Below are positions 26,601 through 39,113 of a DNA stretch of 64,000 nucleotides, in pieces. Made by a program: the position numbers and the translations under genes. How positions within the stretch are numbered: the first letter of the stretch is position 1; each line of letters begins with the position of its first letter. The stretch is from NCBI GenBank assembly GCA_026686845.1, contig JAIVEN010000028.1, forward strand, positions 697,001 through 761,000. Direction: 5' to 3'. This DNA comes from Adenanthera pavonina (lineage: Eukaryota; Streptophyta; Magnoliopsida; Fabales; Fabaceae). Under the pieces are notes generated by a model. It was not told the DNA's origin. It worked only from the letters and a program-made list of their open reading frames with translations, and did not search any database.

Positions 26601-29214
26601 CTGACAGAGTTTCAAAATTTGGACAACAAATAGTCAGAGACAAAGATAATCAAGCTGTACCTGAGCAGAAGCACCACCCAGTTCAATAATCCCAGTTGTA
26701 TGCAATGGATTGCCTCCTAGAGTGCCAAGAGCATAATTCGCAACAACCCAAGCATATATTCCTTCGTCAGAGCCTATACAACCACAAGATAGGACTGTAA
26801 TGGTTCCCAAAATTACCAACAAAATATTACAAAAATATTACTTTGATAAGAAATATATATGTTAAATCCAGTTTTCAATGTTTAATTTCAAGCATTTTTT
26901 TCTTCTTAACAACAACAACATTAGCCTTATCCCACAAAATGAGGTCAACTACATGAATCATATGATGCCAATGTACTCTATCAAATACCATCCCTTCAAA
27001 TAAATCATTTATCAAGAGGTCACGTCTTATAACTTCTCTTAGTGTCCTTCTTGGTCTTCCTCTACATCTTTTACTAGGAACTCCAAGCTATTTGATCAAC
27101 TCTTCTTCCCAGCTCCTCTTGTTCTCTTCTTTGTACATATCCAAACTACTTTAAACGATTTTCCACCATTTTCTTCTCAATAGGTGCTACTTCGATTTTC
27201 CCTCGTATACAATCATTTCATATTTTATCCATTTTTGTATAACTACACATCCATCTCAATATTCTCATCTCTACTACTTCCATCTTATGCTATTATTGCC
27301 CATTCAAAACCCAATATTCACTGCCATATAACATTGCTGGCTTTATAACAGTTCGGTAAAAATTTCTTAATAGATACCTTACGGTTACAAACTAACTCCT
27401 GAAACTTTTTTCCACTTTAACCACCCAACTTGTATCCTATGCATAATATCCCCATCAATTTCACTATCACTCTATAAAATCAACCCCAAATACTTGAACT
27501 TTGACACTTCTGAAATGACTTACTCTCCAATTTTTACCTCCGAATCATTTCTAATTGGTCTCTGGTTAAATTTGCAATGCATATATTCCATTTTTTTTTT
27601 CTTAAAAAAAAAAAACTTCAAAGTGCGTTTAAGACTTCAACTATCCACTAACTTAACAACTTAGTTTTAGGTACAGAGAAAGTCAAGGGATCAAACTCTG
27701 TCAGAGCCCTTATACATTACTATAGAACTATAATAAAGATGGAGCAATGGAGAAAGGAAAAAAGTATCAAATATCAATGAATAGAATTAAGATAGAATTC
27801 AGATACCACTGACACTGATATGACGTCAACTTGTGAAGACAATTGAAATAGGGGACAAGAGTTAAGTAAAATTCTTTAGCAGTTTGCTATCAGTTTCCTC
27901 AATCAAAACATAACATGTGATGGTACATTTTTTAAAGATTCAACTATATAATGCTTAAATGCAATAAATATCTACTTATCTTGTTTTATTGAATAACCTT
28001 ACAGCAAACATACAAGAATTGTATCAGTTCTATCCTGAAGCAAAATGTGAGCGACGATAAGGTAAGTACTAAGTAGATCCACAATGTGAATTTCAATAGA
28101 CCAACTTGACTGAATTGAAGAAAGCGATAACTATTTTACCTAGCCTAAAGCATAGTATGACCATCACAAGATAAATTTTAGTTGATATTCACTCCAACGT
28201 TCCATCTCAGATACTAAGAGCAGTTGTGACAAAGCTACAGAAACATTTTGAGCATGAAGCTAAAATATGCACAAAGGATAAAGATGTAGAGCACCTAGAG
28301 GCTTGCTGTCACTTTAGCACTAGAGCCCTGCTCTAGTCTACTAAATCAGCTCCCTTGTTTGCTTATACTTTTTCTAGACGCATGTCATGGACACTACGAA
28401 GATAGTTCTAAAGTTTTATATTTGTAGTTTCGAGCACATCCTTCAAGCTTTTATGAATACGCATCATCATTCTGGAGTTTTATAATGTGCAGGGATAGTT
28501 AGTATGCATTGTTTATTTGTACGATAAACTCTATAATGTTAGCAGCATAACTAAATAAGTTCAAATAAGAAAATATATTTTTTTTGGTGCATTACAGCGC
28601 AAATTAAACACTAACAAAAAATAAATGAGAAGCTGAAAACCTGTAATGACAGAAGCCCATTCGTCCCTAAACTTAAACCCCGATGTGCGAATCACCCTTC
28701 GACACGATTCCAGTATCCGCTCTTGCACATTCTCTTCTAGCATCCGCAACCCAGCAGTGGCCAGAAGCCGAATCTCCGTGTCTCTCCAACTCTCCTTCGG
28801 GACTTGGCCTTTCCCAAACTCCAGCAGCTCCACAAGCGAGCGACCAGCCACGTCTGGGTCCTCCGCAAACGATGAAAGACCCGGGTTCACCCTCATCGAC
28901 GCCAACCCATCCTTCCCAAAATGAAACACCGCACGCCCACCTTCCAACCAGTACTTGAAAACGTGGATTCTGGTGCCGGTGCTCCCTCCATCGACGAAGA
29001 TCCCGTACTTTTGCTTCACGTTATTGCGCCAATACATGCCGGAAAGGAAAGCGTAAAGGGCAAGCAAAACAAGCGCGATGAGAATCCAGGTGAATAACGC
29101 AAAGTTCGATTTGCCGGTAGTCTTGGAGCAAGCGGCCGAGCGGCCGCGATGCTTTAGCGGATCCATGTGTTTCGATTCGGAAGCGACTCGAGTGCGGGCA
29201 TTCGGGCGTTGCAT
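23616..29214 (-). CDS. apyrase (GDA1/CD39 nucleoside phosphatase), APY6-like, C-terminal frameshift
   Basis: Hydrolyses nucleoside tri- and diphosphates, probably in the Golgi lumen or outside the cell. Eight exons: 29214-28641, 26773-26661, 26066-25959, 25701-25646, 24970-24774, 24667-24573, 24359-24163 and 23766-23616. They sum to 1491 nt (496 residues). An N-terminal membrane anchor lies at about 38-60. Apyrase conserved regions seen are IFVDGGSTGTRIHVF (72-86), LLATAGLRML (150-159), SDEGIYAWVVANYALG (193-208), TTGIIELGGASAQ (217-229) and IPLDWALGAF (457-466). The start MQRPNARTRV matches the APY6 type; upstream codons are leader. Oddity: the frame stops at 23616 after a run of five T, but the next frame continues to 23509 with a hydrophobic stretch and IYDMEKGRYITRV, the family's conserved tail. 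One base appears lost, removing the C-terminal anchor. Real mutation or sequence error is undecided. Confidence 0.9.
26373..26385. repeat. C13 homopolymer in apyrase intron 2
   Basis: Thirteen consecutive C in the intron between exons 2 and 3, next to a T-rich run and a short TGTGTGTGCGCGAGCACGCA stretch. Prone to length change and to sequencing error. Confidence 0.85.
26895..27600 (-). mobile_element. 3' end of an RTE-type LINE in apyrase intron 1
   Basis: On the minus strand the text reads like the end of a plant RTE-clade reverse transcriptase: LRWMCSYTKMDKI, then KIEVAPIEKKMVENRL. It closes with GGGATAAGGCTAATGTTGTTG followed by GTT repeats, the usual tail of these elements. Many stops and frameshifts are present and the 5' part is missing, as is normal for target-primed insertions. 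It has the same orientation as the host gene. Confidence 0.75.
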
Positions 29215-29419
29215 GAAAGTTGAAGAATTGATACAAAGGGAGAGAATCGTGTGAGGCAATCGATGGTTTGTGGTGATGGGAACGGAGAGGGGGTGGAGGG
29301 CAATCATGGAAGGTTTCGCCCTCTCCGTCTCTCTCTGCCTTTACTCTATGGAACGTCCGACAATTTGCCTCATTTCTCAGTTTGGTTTGGGCCAATGTCT
29401 CTGCTTCTGCAATCCCACT

Positions 29420-30110
29420 TTCTTCGTCCCTTGACTCCCCGTTCTGATCCGATGTGTTTCGTTATTAATTACCAGATATGTTTTTAGGACTAAAATAGTA
29501 CAAAAAAAAACTTCTTTGGGAGAAAAAATTAATCCTATTATTTAAAATTATATTTCAAAGTTATTTCATCCCTCTTTTTACTAGTCACATTGTATAAATC
29601 ACATTTTATAAATTTTTAAAATATTAATTATTTTATTTTAAAAATATTTTTATTTAATTAAAAGAAAAAAAATAAATTATTTAAAGTTATGATATTTATT
29701 AAAAAATAAAAATAAAAATAATATTATTTTTAAGATAATTTTAATAATATAATAAATTTTCCTTTGGTTGAAATTAATTGAGTGGCATTTATAATTTTTT
29801 AAAATTAAAAAGCTAATATTGATGATATTTACATGACCTGACGTCATTAAAACTAATTTAATGTGATAAACAAATCACACTTGTTGTGAATGAATGTCAC
29901 GATTGACGCTGTGTAGGATACAATAAATACGAAAATTCTGAGTAATCAATGCAGGGATTTGTTCAGTTTCGACATTGATAGATGGGCAAGTGGCAATCTG
30001 AGAGGCACTAGTAATGAATGGTCCCTTACGTTGAATCGCTTCTTCTGAAGATCAGGACTGGGGTTGAAGGCGTTAAGAAGGCTAATTAACTCTCTCCTCC
30101 CCAATCTCTG
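29420..30110. other. intergenic DNA upstream of the apyrase
   Basis: Should hold the apyrase promoter. Bases 29500-29850 are very AT-rich; no clear TATA box can be assigned relative to a transcription start. Nothing else is seen. Confidence 0.4.
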
Positions 30111-30133
30111 TAGACAACAGAGCAACTGGTGCC

Positions 30134-30542
30134 ATGGGAAATGGAAGCAGTGGAGCTATTCTCAGAGACGATGGAGGCAGATGGATCAGTGCTGTTTGCA
30201 CAGTGCCCTTGGAGCTGCTGAGCTATGAGGCATTTCGGATGGCTTGGCAAAAGGGAGTCCAGAAAATTTTTGTGGAGCTAACTCACACCAACGGCCACTC
30301 ATGAATCATCATAATTCAGAGCATCAAGCGGATGATTTCTAGAGACTGACTGGCAAGTGAACATCTCGATCGCACGTATACAGGGAAGCAAACAAAAGTG
30401 TTGATTTTCTTGCTAATTTCGCAGCCAACCTCAAACTAAGCATGGGGACACACTTCCTTGATGATCCTCCTCCTCCACCTGCAATGCAAAGCATCCTGTC
30501 TGATGACATTTTAGAGAGTTGCCATTCCTCGACCTGTAACTG
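30134..30542 (+). pseudogene. RNase H-like (RVT_3) domain pseudogene
   Basis: The first piece, 30134-30304, contains GNGSSGAILRDDGGRWISAV and, later, EAFRMAWQKGVQKIFVEL. It resembles the GAGAVLRD..GRWI...A...GL..A...G...V.VE pattern of plant LINE-derived RNase H domains. After a stop and a frame change, 30377-30542 reads VYREANKSVDFLANFAANLK, matching the family's HVYREAN..AD.LA motif. The catalytic DGS/D residues are not all present. A decayed copy of such a gene or of a LINE 3' region is the simplest reading. Confidence 0.55.
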
Positions 30543-33500
30543 ATAATCACAATGGCCTGTACTGATATCTTTTGAGCCTTTGCTCCTGTTGCCTTTTCCC
30601 TTTTGCTATACTATAGAAGAAAAGAAACAAGTCCTTTATCACAATTTCCTTGAAGCGAACAACGAACTTTAAGGAGCAGGGTGCAAACTAAGCGAAATTG
30701 ATGAGAAAAACATTACGTGGTCATAGGAATTGAAGTTGAAACAAAATACATGACAGAATAATGACATGGAATCACTATGGCGATGAGATCTCGTGCTCAC
30801 AAACTGATAGCCGGAGACTGCTATCAAGCTTTGAATACTTGGATACTCTATTAAAACAAGAGGGTTTGGAAAGATTATGGCTTGTAGCAGCTGTTTCGAG
30901 GTCATGAATCTTGTTACTAATCACATTCTGAATGATCATCCATGGAGATATACTATTAAAGAAATTGAAGACCTTATCATGAGAGATTGTACCATTATTT
31001 TCAAGCATATATTTAAATAAGCAAATAAATACATTAATTGAGTTGCCTAAACTAAACTAGGTATAGAATTGATAGAGATTTTGTTATCTTTAGCCAACCG
31101 TCAGCGAGATGTAAGCATATATTAGATAGTAACAGAGACTTTGTTTCCACCATTGCAACTAATCATTCGACAAGGAAGTCCATTTCGATTAATTCCTTCC
31201 TAGATTCTGAAAATCACCTAAAATAATGAAAAGTAACCCTCAGCACTTCAATTCAATGACCCAAATTCTGATTTTAAAAGTGAGGGGTGTTAAACTCACA
31301 CAAAATAATTTTTTTTTTCATCCATGTAATTCAAACCCATAAAATTGCTTGCCCAAGAGACACCAAGTCTCTTGTATTTAACTATACCTAACTGTCATTG
31401 GTTATTATTATTTATTAGCTAGAAATCATGCTCTTACAATTACAAGATCATTTAAATTACTACAAGAACAGTAAACCTAAAGTCTAAAGAATCAGCCCAT
31501 AACGAAAAGGCTGAAAAACAAAGCCCATAATGTATGTGCCATTATGACACAAGTATATAATAAAAAACTAGACACATATTTTTGAGTTTTACTTTTAGTG
31601 ACTTTTAAATAATTACGGTTAATTTATTATAATTTTTATTATGTATATATATATATATATACACACACATATTGATGTACAGTGTTATGATGAAATAGTC
31701 TATAGAGTTAAGAAAAGAAGGATAAGGTAAGGGTGTCAAACCCTAAATAGTGGTGCTGATGATATTGACACTTGTAGGGGCTCTCCTTTGAGAGTTTTGG
31801 GCTACTAAATGAAGAGGCACCAAATTTACGAATATGTGATCTGAGTATGCACCCATTAATTTAATTATATATATGAAAAAATCTGGAATTGCGGAGGGTT
31901 AAGTGAAAAGGAAATTAGAACCCCACTTTGTTGGGAGTGACAAGAAAAATAGGTGGATACATGACATGGAGAGAAAATAAATAATATAGGACGGCACTAT
32001 TTTGACTTCACTAGTAACACCCACTTTTTTCTGTTGTGGAAACCAATAATTCCGTTCGCTCAAATTAACTATATATGCATGTCACCCACCACTAACAAAA
32101 GCCAACTTTATGTTTGGAGATTAATTAGATCTGTCCACATCATTGGTAAAGAAGAAAACTATCTATCTAAAGCCAAGATTCCAGGGCAATTCTCGTTTCA
32201 GGTAACAATCACAGTTTTGTGTGTGTTACGGATCAGAATGATAGCCTAATTACTCAGGTCAATCTTTTTCTTTTAAGGAAAAAAGTTTAGTCTAAAGTTG
32301 ATTGGGTTAGATTTTTATGGAAGTGTGTGTCTCGGTCAGTCCATTTGGCGAGGGCTTCTGTTATCCAATAGAATTGAATAATTTGAATTCAAGTCCATAT
32401 AGAGAAAAAGTCTCATTGACTCCATTAAATTATCATTAATCCAATCCAAATCATTTTCCTTCTAACTCTATATAATCAAATTACACGAGATTTATGGAAT
32501 GCAAAAAGTAAATATAGTTACATAAAAAAACTGTTGGGGTGAATTCTGGTGAGAATTATAAGAATAAGAAAAATAATTAATAATGGATAGTACATAGTAG
32601 ACCAGAGGTAGTGGGTGAGGGGGTGTTCACTTTTAATTGATGCTCCATATCTATGTTTGTTTTGTGCCTCAAGTTAAAGCATTTTATTTAGGGATATCAC
32701 GTAATGGGTTGGAAATATATATAATGGAGCTTTCAAATGTCAAAAGTGGCAAATATTCCTCCATTTTTTATTGAACTAGCATTAATCTCCATGCATTCCT
32801 TGTTGTTCTCCATTGAAATCTCATTAGTTAGTCCTCTTTTTTTTTTTTATTTGTGTATGTGGTGTGTAATATTTCAGATGATTCTGGATGCTTTAGTTAA
32901 TGGATATGACACACTCGTGAGAGTTTTGAGGATCTTATCCTAATGTCTCTGAATGCCGTGCTTGATGGACCTGTCTTTTTTCACAATTTCAAGCTCATAA
33001 AGCTATTGCTTTTTTCTTTTCTCTTATTTCTTCCTAATAAAGGCTAGCTAATGCATCAACGTTGATTTATGGAGCACAAACAAAGGGAGTGGTCTGAAAT
33101 ACTATTTCCATGAAAAGATGACTATGTTGAATCGTGGAGTATCTCGCAAGCATATTATAATTAGATAATTTAGATCTTTTATATTCATATCATCATGCAT
33201 GAAAACATTTTTGTTTCATATTTAAAATTAAAACCACACCAAATTACTCTATTCATTTCCTTAATTTAGATTTACTTAGGACTAAATTAAATCTTTGACT
33301 TTGAAAAACTAGCTTAACTAATGGTGGTTAGATTGAATGATAAGGAATTTATTACCTTTTGAATAAGATTTTAACTTCTTGAATTTGAGTACACACGAAA
33401 AAAATCATGTTAATAGAGCTTCTTGTCAATTGAGACTATTCGCCCGGATCAAATCTAAGTTTGTGGGTAACACATATTGAAATATATGTTTGAAAAGAAG

Positions 33501-35936
33501 AAGATGAAGACTGATAAAAAAAAAAGTAGGCAAATCAATTAAGCATATAGTAATTAATGTTCATATTGATTTTTCATCAGCAAATGGAGAATTCCTAGGT
33601 ATCTTTCCGGATATTCAGCTTTAGAGAAAGAACTTTATCAAAAAGCAATTTCCAAAGTAGTATTCAATTAGAAAGACACTTTTGACACATTTTTGTTAAT
33701 CATATTAGATAATAGAGTTATCTCATTTTTAATTGAAGGACGTAGATAGCATGGCATGCACATTGGACTACCTCCATTGGTTACAAGATATTTTAATGCA
33801 TCGCTTGCTACTTTAAAATTTCTATTTCCTAATTCTAAATTAGATTTTTTCCCCTCATGTGACTTTTGTTTAACAAAATTCAATCTAAACTCTTTGGTAT
33901 AAATAAATAACTGGACTCCCAAGAATTAAGTTTGTGGCATCTTATGGAAATCTAAAAATATAAATACACACATACGAACAAAACATAATATAAATATTAT
34001 AATACGATATAATGTATATATTAAATATGATAAACTTTAATTTTTATTTTTAATAGGGTGTTAAATTGGAGAAGAATTTCCTCACGTTAGCTTGCTAAGT
34101 CTTAAAAGTGATGTTCAGTTATTGACTTATTATCCTCTAAGAATGAAAGGATTAAAGAGATTCCATTGGAAGAGGAAGAAAAAGAAATGAAAATGAAAAT
34201 GAAAACAAGGGGGAACAAAATATTACATTGAAAAAAAAAAACAGTGTAAGCAAATCAATATATATTATATCTATAATTTTTTTTGCAAGTTATACTATTT
34301 ATAAACCATGAACCACATAACTACAATATTTTAGAATTTATGCCGTACATTAAGAAAGGTATATTTATACACACACATATGTATCTTAAAATTCATAGCA
34401 AATTTGTATTATTCACAAATTATAAACAACACAACTTATTTTTTAAATTCTATACAATGCATAGAAAAATATATCTTATCAATATCCTAATATAGTACCA
34501 TAAATAACATAAAGTTTAATAAAGTGAACTATTTACAAGTTATGAATCATGTAATTCATTTATTAAACTCATAATTTACGAAAAAAAAAGTACTTTTATA
34601 TAAAAAGAAAGTTATAGTAAACAATAATATTCACAAATCATGAATATAATATGGCTCATTTCTTATATCCATCAAATATGTCTAATAAAAAATGACAAGA
34701 TATTAAAATCTAAAAAATGAATGGGATAACGGAAAGGGCAATTAATGCATGATGCATGAAGGGGGCACAACAAGAATATTATAAAGAAGTGACCCAACCT
34801 TATTTTGGTTGATCGCAACTAATTTTCTTGATAAGTTTGATTAAATTATATTTAATATTTGTTTTAAAAATAAATTCAATCCACCGGGATTCAAGTTATT
34901 TTTTTTAAAAAAAAAATTCCATCAAAATTTATCCAACAAGTGGTAAGTGTTATTTAAATAGGTCACGCTATATTTACTTTTGAAATTGATAAGGGAAGGA
35001 AAAAAAATAAAGAACATCCAAACTTCATTTTATATTAATATCCACAAAGAACAAATTCTATTTAGAAAATAAATTAAAAAAAGCGTAATTGTAATATATA
35101 GTATGGGAAGAGAAATGAATTGAAGATGATGGGTATCTAACCATGCTCACTAATTAGAAGTCACAATCTCTTCTTACCAACCAAGGATTCTTGTCAAGAC
35201 CATAATTGCATTATCCAGCATCCACCCTGGTATTTTTCTTTTAAACCGATTATGCTTCTCTACAGATTAATCTTTATAAATAATTTATTGATTATACCGC
35301 AATTTCCATATTTAGATTCAACTTTAAAGTTAAAATATCACTCCCCTCTTATTTATTCTAAGAGATATACTATACACATATAGATTTACAAAAACAATGC
35401 TCTACTTAAAAGCTAAAGTCCACACACTTTTTTTTATGGAGGGCAAATCATTCACAGATTTAGGAGGGCACCCCAACCCCAACTCTCTCTCTCTCACACA
35501 TTCATGTTAAATTTTGTGGACAGAAATCAGTTAACCAATTATCAGGTGTTTAGCATAAGTGCTGTGACTCAATTGATTTAACTATTATTTTATTTTTTTA
35601 ATTTATTTATTGTATAGCACTAAAAATATTAGAACAGTACTTTAAAATATTAATAACTGTATGAGTTTTTTTTTCTAATTTTTGCTACACAAGGAAGACT
35701 TGAATTCTTAACACTATTCATATCTCATCTTATCTTTATCACCTAAACTAATCCGAGTTGACCCCTATTATAAAAAAAATAAAAGAAAAGGATTATTTTA
35801 ATAGTTTAATCATAAATTCTTCTTTGGGCCATATTTAATTAAAAGACTGGAGTGGATGACACAGACTCTTCAGTGAGGATAATTTTTTTTTTGTAGCATA
35901 TAAAGCTTTGTTTTAAATATTTTTAGTACACCAAGC
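30543..35936. other. long intergenic region
   Basis: About 5.4 kb with no supported gene. It contains a (TA)n(CA)n microsatellite at 31643-31669 and AT-rich tracts (33940-34080, 34860-34920). The minus-strand frames at 30669-31008 are open for up to 77 codons but match nothing I know. The 3' part should include the promoter of the amino acid transporter. Confidence 0.5.
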
Positions 35937-35944
35937 TATATATA
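35937..35944 (+). promoter_or_regulatory. possible TATA box of the transporter gene
   Basis: TATATATA lies 43 bases before the start codon at 35987, in a local context without other TATA tracts. If used, the 5' leader would be only about 10-20 bases, so a more distant promoter is also possible. Confidence 0.3.
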
Positions 35945-35986
35945 GTAAGAGTGACAAGGGGTTGGTTTGCCTTAAAAACACAGAAT

Positions 35987-38900
35987 ATGGAGATGGAAAG
36001 CCAACTTGAAGAACCTCATTCAGAGCAGACCAGAAGAGGAACCACCTTCTTCAAAACTTGTTTCAATGGACTCAATGCATTATCAGGTCTCTCTCTCTCT
36101 TCTCTCCTCTTTCTCAAATGATTTTGTTCAGCATCACATGGTACTTCTCAATGCTAATTAGCATAACATGTGGAGAAAGAATATTCTATGAAAGCATTGA
36201 CAGAACCTCACAAGCTTAAACTCCTTCAATCATTGTATTATATATTCAAGATTCCAGTTATACTGCTAAACAATTGTCTCTTCCCCTATTTGCTGGAAGA
36301 GATCACCTTTCCAAAGTTCTGTTTCAAATCCGTTCTCCCTTTTGCCAACAATATCTTCATCTAATTATCTTTCTTTTTTTCGTTCTTTCTTTTTCTGTCA
36401 TTACTAGTTAGTTCCTCACTAATCAGAAAAATATGCAGACATCAAAGTTCAGAACACCAAACTATTTGGCTCCACTAGTCAATTTATAAAATTTGGAGTA
36501 CAACTGATTTGAGTTTTCCGAACAGAGTGCTTTAAAATATTCCAACATGGGTGATATATATATATATATAGAGAGAGAGAGAGCAGTTGATCAGTAAACC
36601 AAAATTGAGTGAAATATGCAGGGATCAAAGTTTGTTCAATTCAAAGCTGAGGTGGCCCATTCGTTAGCTTGTAAAGTTTGAATCTTTAGTGATTGGAGAT
36701 GTTCAAAAGGTGTGGTTTTACATGAGACTCTAACATGAATGAATTGGTATTTCAGGTGTTGGAATACTCTCAATGCCCTATGCAGTTTCTCAGGGAGGGT
36801 GGTTGAGTCTAATTCTGCTATTTCTAGTTGCAATTCTCTGTTGGTACACAGGGCTGCTTCTGCACAGGTGTATGGATGGACGTCCCCTTATCAAATCCTA
36901 CCCTGACATAGGAGAGGAGGCTTTTGGGTACAAAGGGAGAGCCATAGTATCCATTTTCATGTACCTAGAGCTCTATCTGGTAGCCACAGGGTTTCTGATT
37001 CTAGAAGGTGACAACTTGGAGAAGTTGTTCCCAAACATGAGCTTCGAAGTTTTGGGCCTCAGAATTGCAGGGAAACAAGGCTTTGTGCTTCTCACAGCCC
37101 TAGTTATATTGCCAACCACATGGCTCAGAAGCTTAGGGGTTTTGGCCTATGTTTCTGTTGGTGGGGTTCTGGCATCAGTTATTCTGGTTGGCTGTGTTGT
37201 GTGGGTGGGAGCTTTTGATGGTGTAGAGTTTCATGAAAGAGGAAAAATGGTGAACTGGGGAGGATTGCCTACTTCTGTTAGCCTCTTTACATTCTGCTAC
37301 TGTGGCCATGCTGTGTTTCCCACTCTCCGCAATTCCATGAAAGATACAAGACAGTTTTCCAAGGTAACATGTTTAGCGTATTGGATCCTTTATCCCTTGT
37401 TTGGATGGAGAGAAAAGTGGGGGAAAAGAAAATTAGAAAAATAAATAAGACAGAAAAATTTTCCATGGTTTGAATAACAAGAAAAAATAGAAAGGAAAGA
37501 AAAGTGGGGGAGAAAAAGAGGCATTAACCCATATGTTTTCTCACCAAAATTTTCTCTACAAAAGTTGAAAGATTTTGGAGAAAAATCATTTTAGAGAGAA
37601 AAATAGATATGAGACCCAGATGTTCTTTCCAAAATTTTCTTTCCTCTTTTAGTTTTCTGTTGTTCATCCAAAATATGGAGAGAAAATATTCTCTCTTATC
37701 TATTTTTTTTCCCTCTATTTTCTCTCATTTTTTAAACGTTAGAGTTCTTGATTATAATATTCTTGTGGAGTTCATAAAGAAAGTGACACATAGAGAAAGT
37801 GTGTATAAGACTCTCTTTCTGTTTTTTCCCCTACTCAATCCTTTCTCATCTTCCTCCAAACTCTACAAGATCTTTACAATCAAGAAATCTAAAGGATGCC
37901 TACCAATGTTATGGTTGTAGCAGCAAACTTGCAATCTGCTTGCCATGCAAAACTCTATCTTTATAGTCAACCAACTAAACCAAAAATAGAACATGATCCA
38001 GTGGCCAATATATAATTGATAAGTCTAGACTTAGATTCAGTATTTTTTTAGGTGTTTGATATCAGCTTCTAAAATACAAACATAACATGTGCAAATTTTT
38101 TTTTAAAAAAAACATGTTATACTATATAAGAAATCCCACGTTTTATGTTTTTATTCAAGAATTTGAGAACAATAAATAAATACAGCAGTTAAGTTTTATT
38201 CTCATTGATACTAATTAAACTAATTCCAACAGGACAGATTTTAAGTAAAGTTTCTTAACAAAATTTTTAAAGAACTTTTTTTTTGGGATATTGTTTTAAC
38301 AGACAATTTTGTAATGCTAATATGTAACAATTAAGTATTTTTAGTGTAGAACAAGACAGTAAACGTTTTCAAGATTACAATCAAGTTTAGAGTTGTAAGA
38401 AACTAAAGGACTTGCCAGCTCAAAATTGGATAGCCCATCACCAGTTGACGGTATGAACGGGTATAAAATTTATAATAATAATAAAAAAATTAACTAGATC
38501 CTCTCACTGTCTTCAATAATTAGGTTCTCTCTCATTTTTATATTTTTCTTTATGTGGCAGAATCACTTAAATTGTTCCATAATTGCAGGTTCTGCTTGTC
38601 TGCTTTATCATAAGCACCATAACCTATGGACTCATGGCCATCACAGGCTACATGATATTTGGAGAATATTCAAAGTCTCAAGTGACCTTAAATCTTCCAA
38701 CAAGAGAAATAAGCACCAAAATAGCAATATATACCACATTAATTAACCCCTTCACTAAGTATGCAATTATAATCACTCCAATAGCTGCTGCTATTGAAGG
38801 CAAATTGCCTTTCCAGAAAAAGAGCAGGCCCATTGGCATCCTCATTAGAACAAGCATTGTGATAAGCACTGTACTTGTGGCATTATTCATTCCCTTCTTT

Positions 38901-39113
38901 GGATATCTCCTGGCTTTTACTGGTGCTTTCTTGGGTGTCTCTGGCTCATTGTTGCTACCTTGCCTCTGCTACTTAAAGATCAATAAGGCTGCTCGAAGAT
39001 TTGGGTTTGAGTTGATGGTCATTATAGGGATTCTACTGATAGGATCATTCATTGCTGTGGTGGGTACCTACATCTCTGTGAGACAAATAGTGGATCATCT
39101 TCACAAGCCATGA
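35987..39113 (+). CDS. amino acid transporter, AVT1-type (AAAP family)
   Basis: Moves amino acids across a membrane, probably the vacuole, driven by the proton gradient. Three exons: 35987-36086, 36756-37363 and 38589-39113, with GT-AG borders, summing to 1233 nt (410 residues). After a 20-residue hydrophilic N-terminus comes FFKTCFNGLNALSGVGILSM, the first-helix signature of AVT1 proteins. About ten further hydrophobic helices follow. Exon 3 opens VLLVCFIISTITYGLMAITG and includes PFTKYAIIITPIAAAIEG, also typical of the clade. Length matches family members. The first ATG of MEMESQ is chosen; the second, six bases on, is possible. Intron 1 has a TA/GA microsatellite and intron 2 a MITE-like insertion. 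No frame damage. Substrate specificity cannot be read from sequence. Confidence 0.92.
36553..36583. repeat. (TA)n(GA)n microsatellite in transporter intron 1
   Basis: A compound run of TA then GA units, inside the intron between exons 1 and 2. Probably length-variable among individuals. Confidence 0.85.
37399..37737. mobile_element. MITE-like inverted-repeat element in transporter intron 2
   Basis: The left arm GTTTGGATGGAGAGAAAAGT continues to GGGGGAAAAGAAAATTAG. It is mirrored by the right arm, whose reverse complement reads GTTTAAAAAATGAGAGAAAA then TAGAGGGAAAAAAAATAG. The 339-bp unit is purine-rich on the left and pyrimidine-rich on the right and has no coding capacity. A TSD was not resolved. 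Confidence 0.5.

Noticed and set aside
28646..28958. Two plus-strand frames of over 90 codons
   Set aside because: They are antisense to apyrase exon 1, whose GC-rich coding bias leaves opposite frames open.
31700..32700. Possible microRNA hairpin
   Set aside because: Scanned by eye for common plant microRNA words (miR156, 166, 172, 319 types) without finding one.
33668..33922. 84-codon minus frame faintly like a copia pre-integrase segment
   Set aside because: Spacing of hydrophobic residues fits loosely but no conserved motif, no neighbouring pol text and an AT-rich setting.
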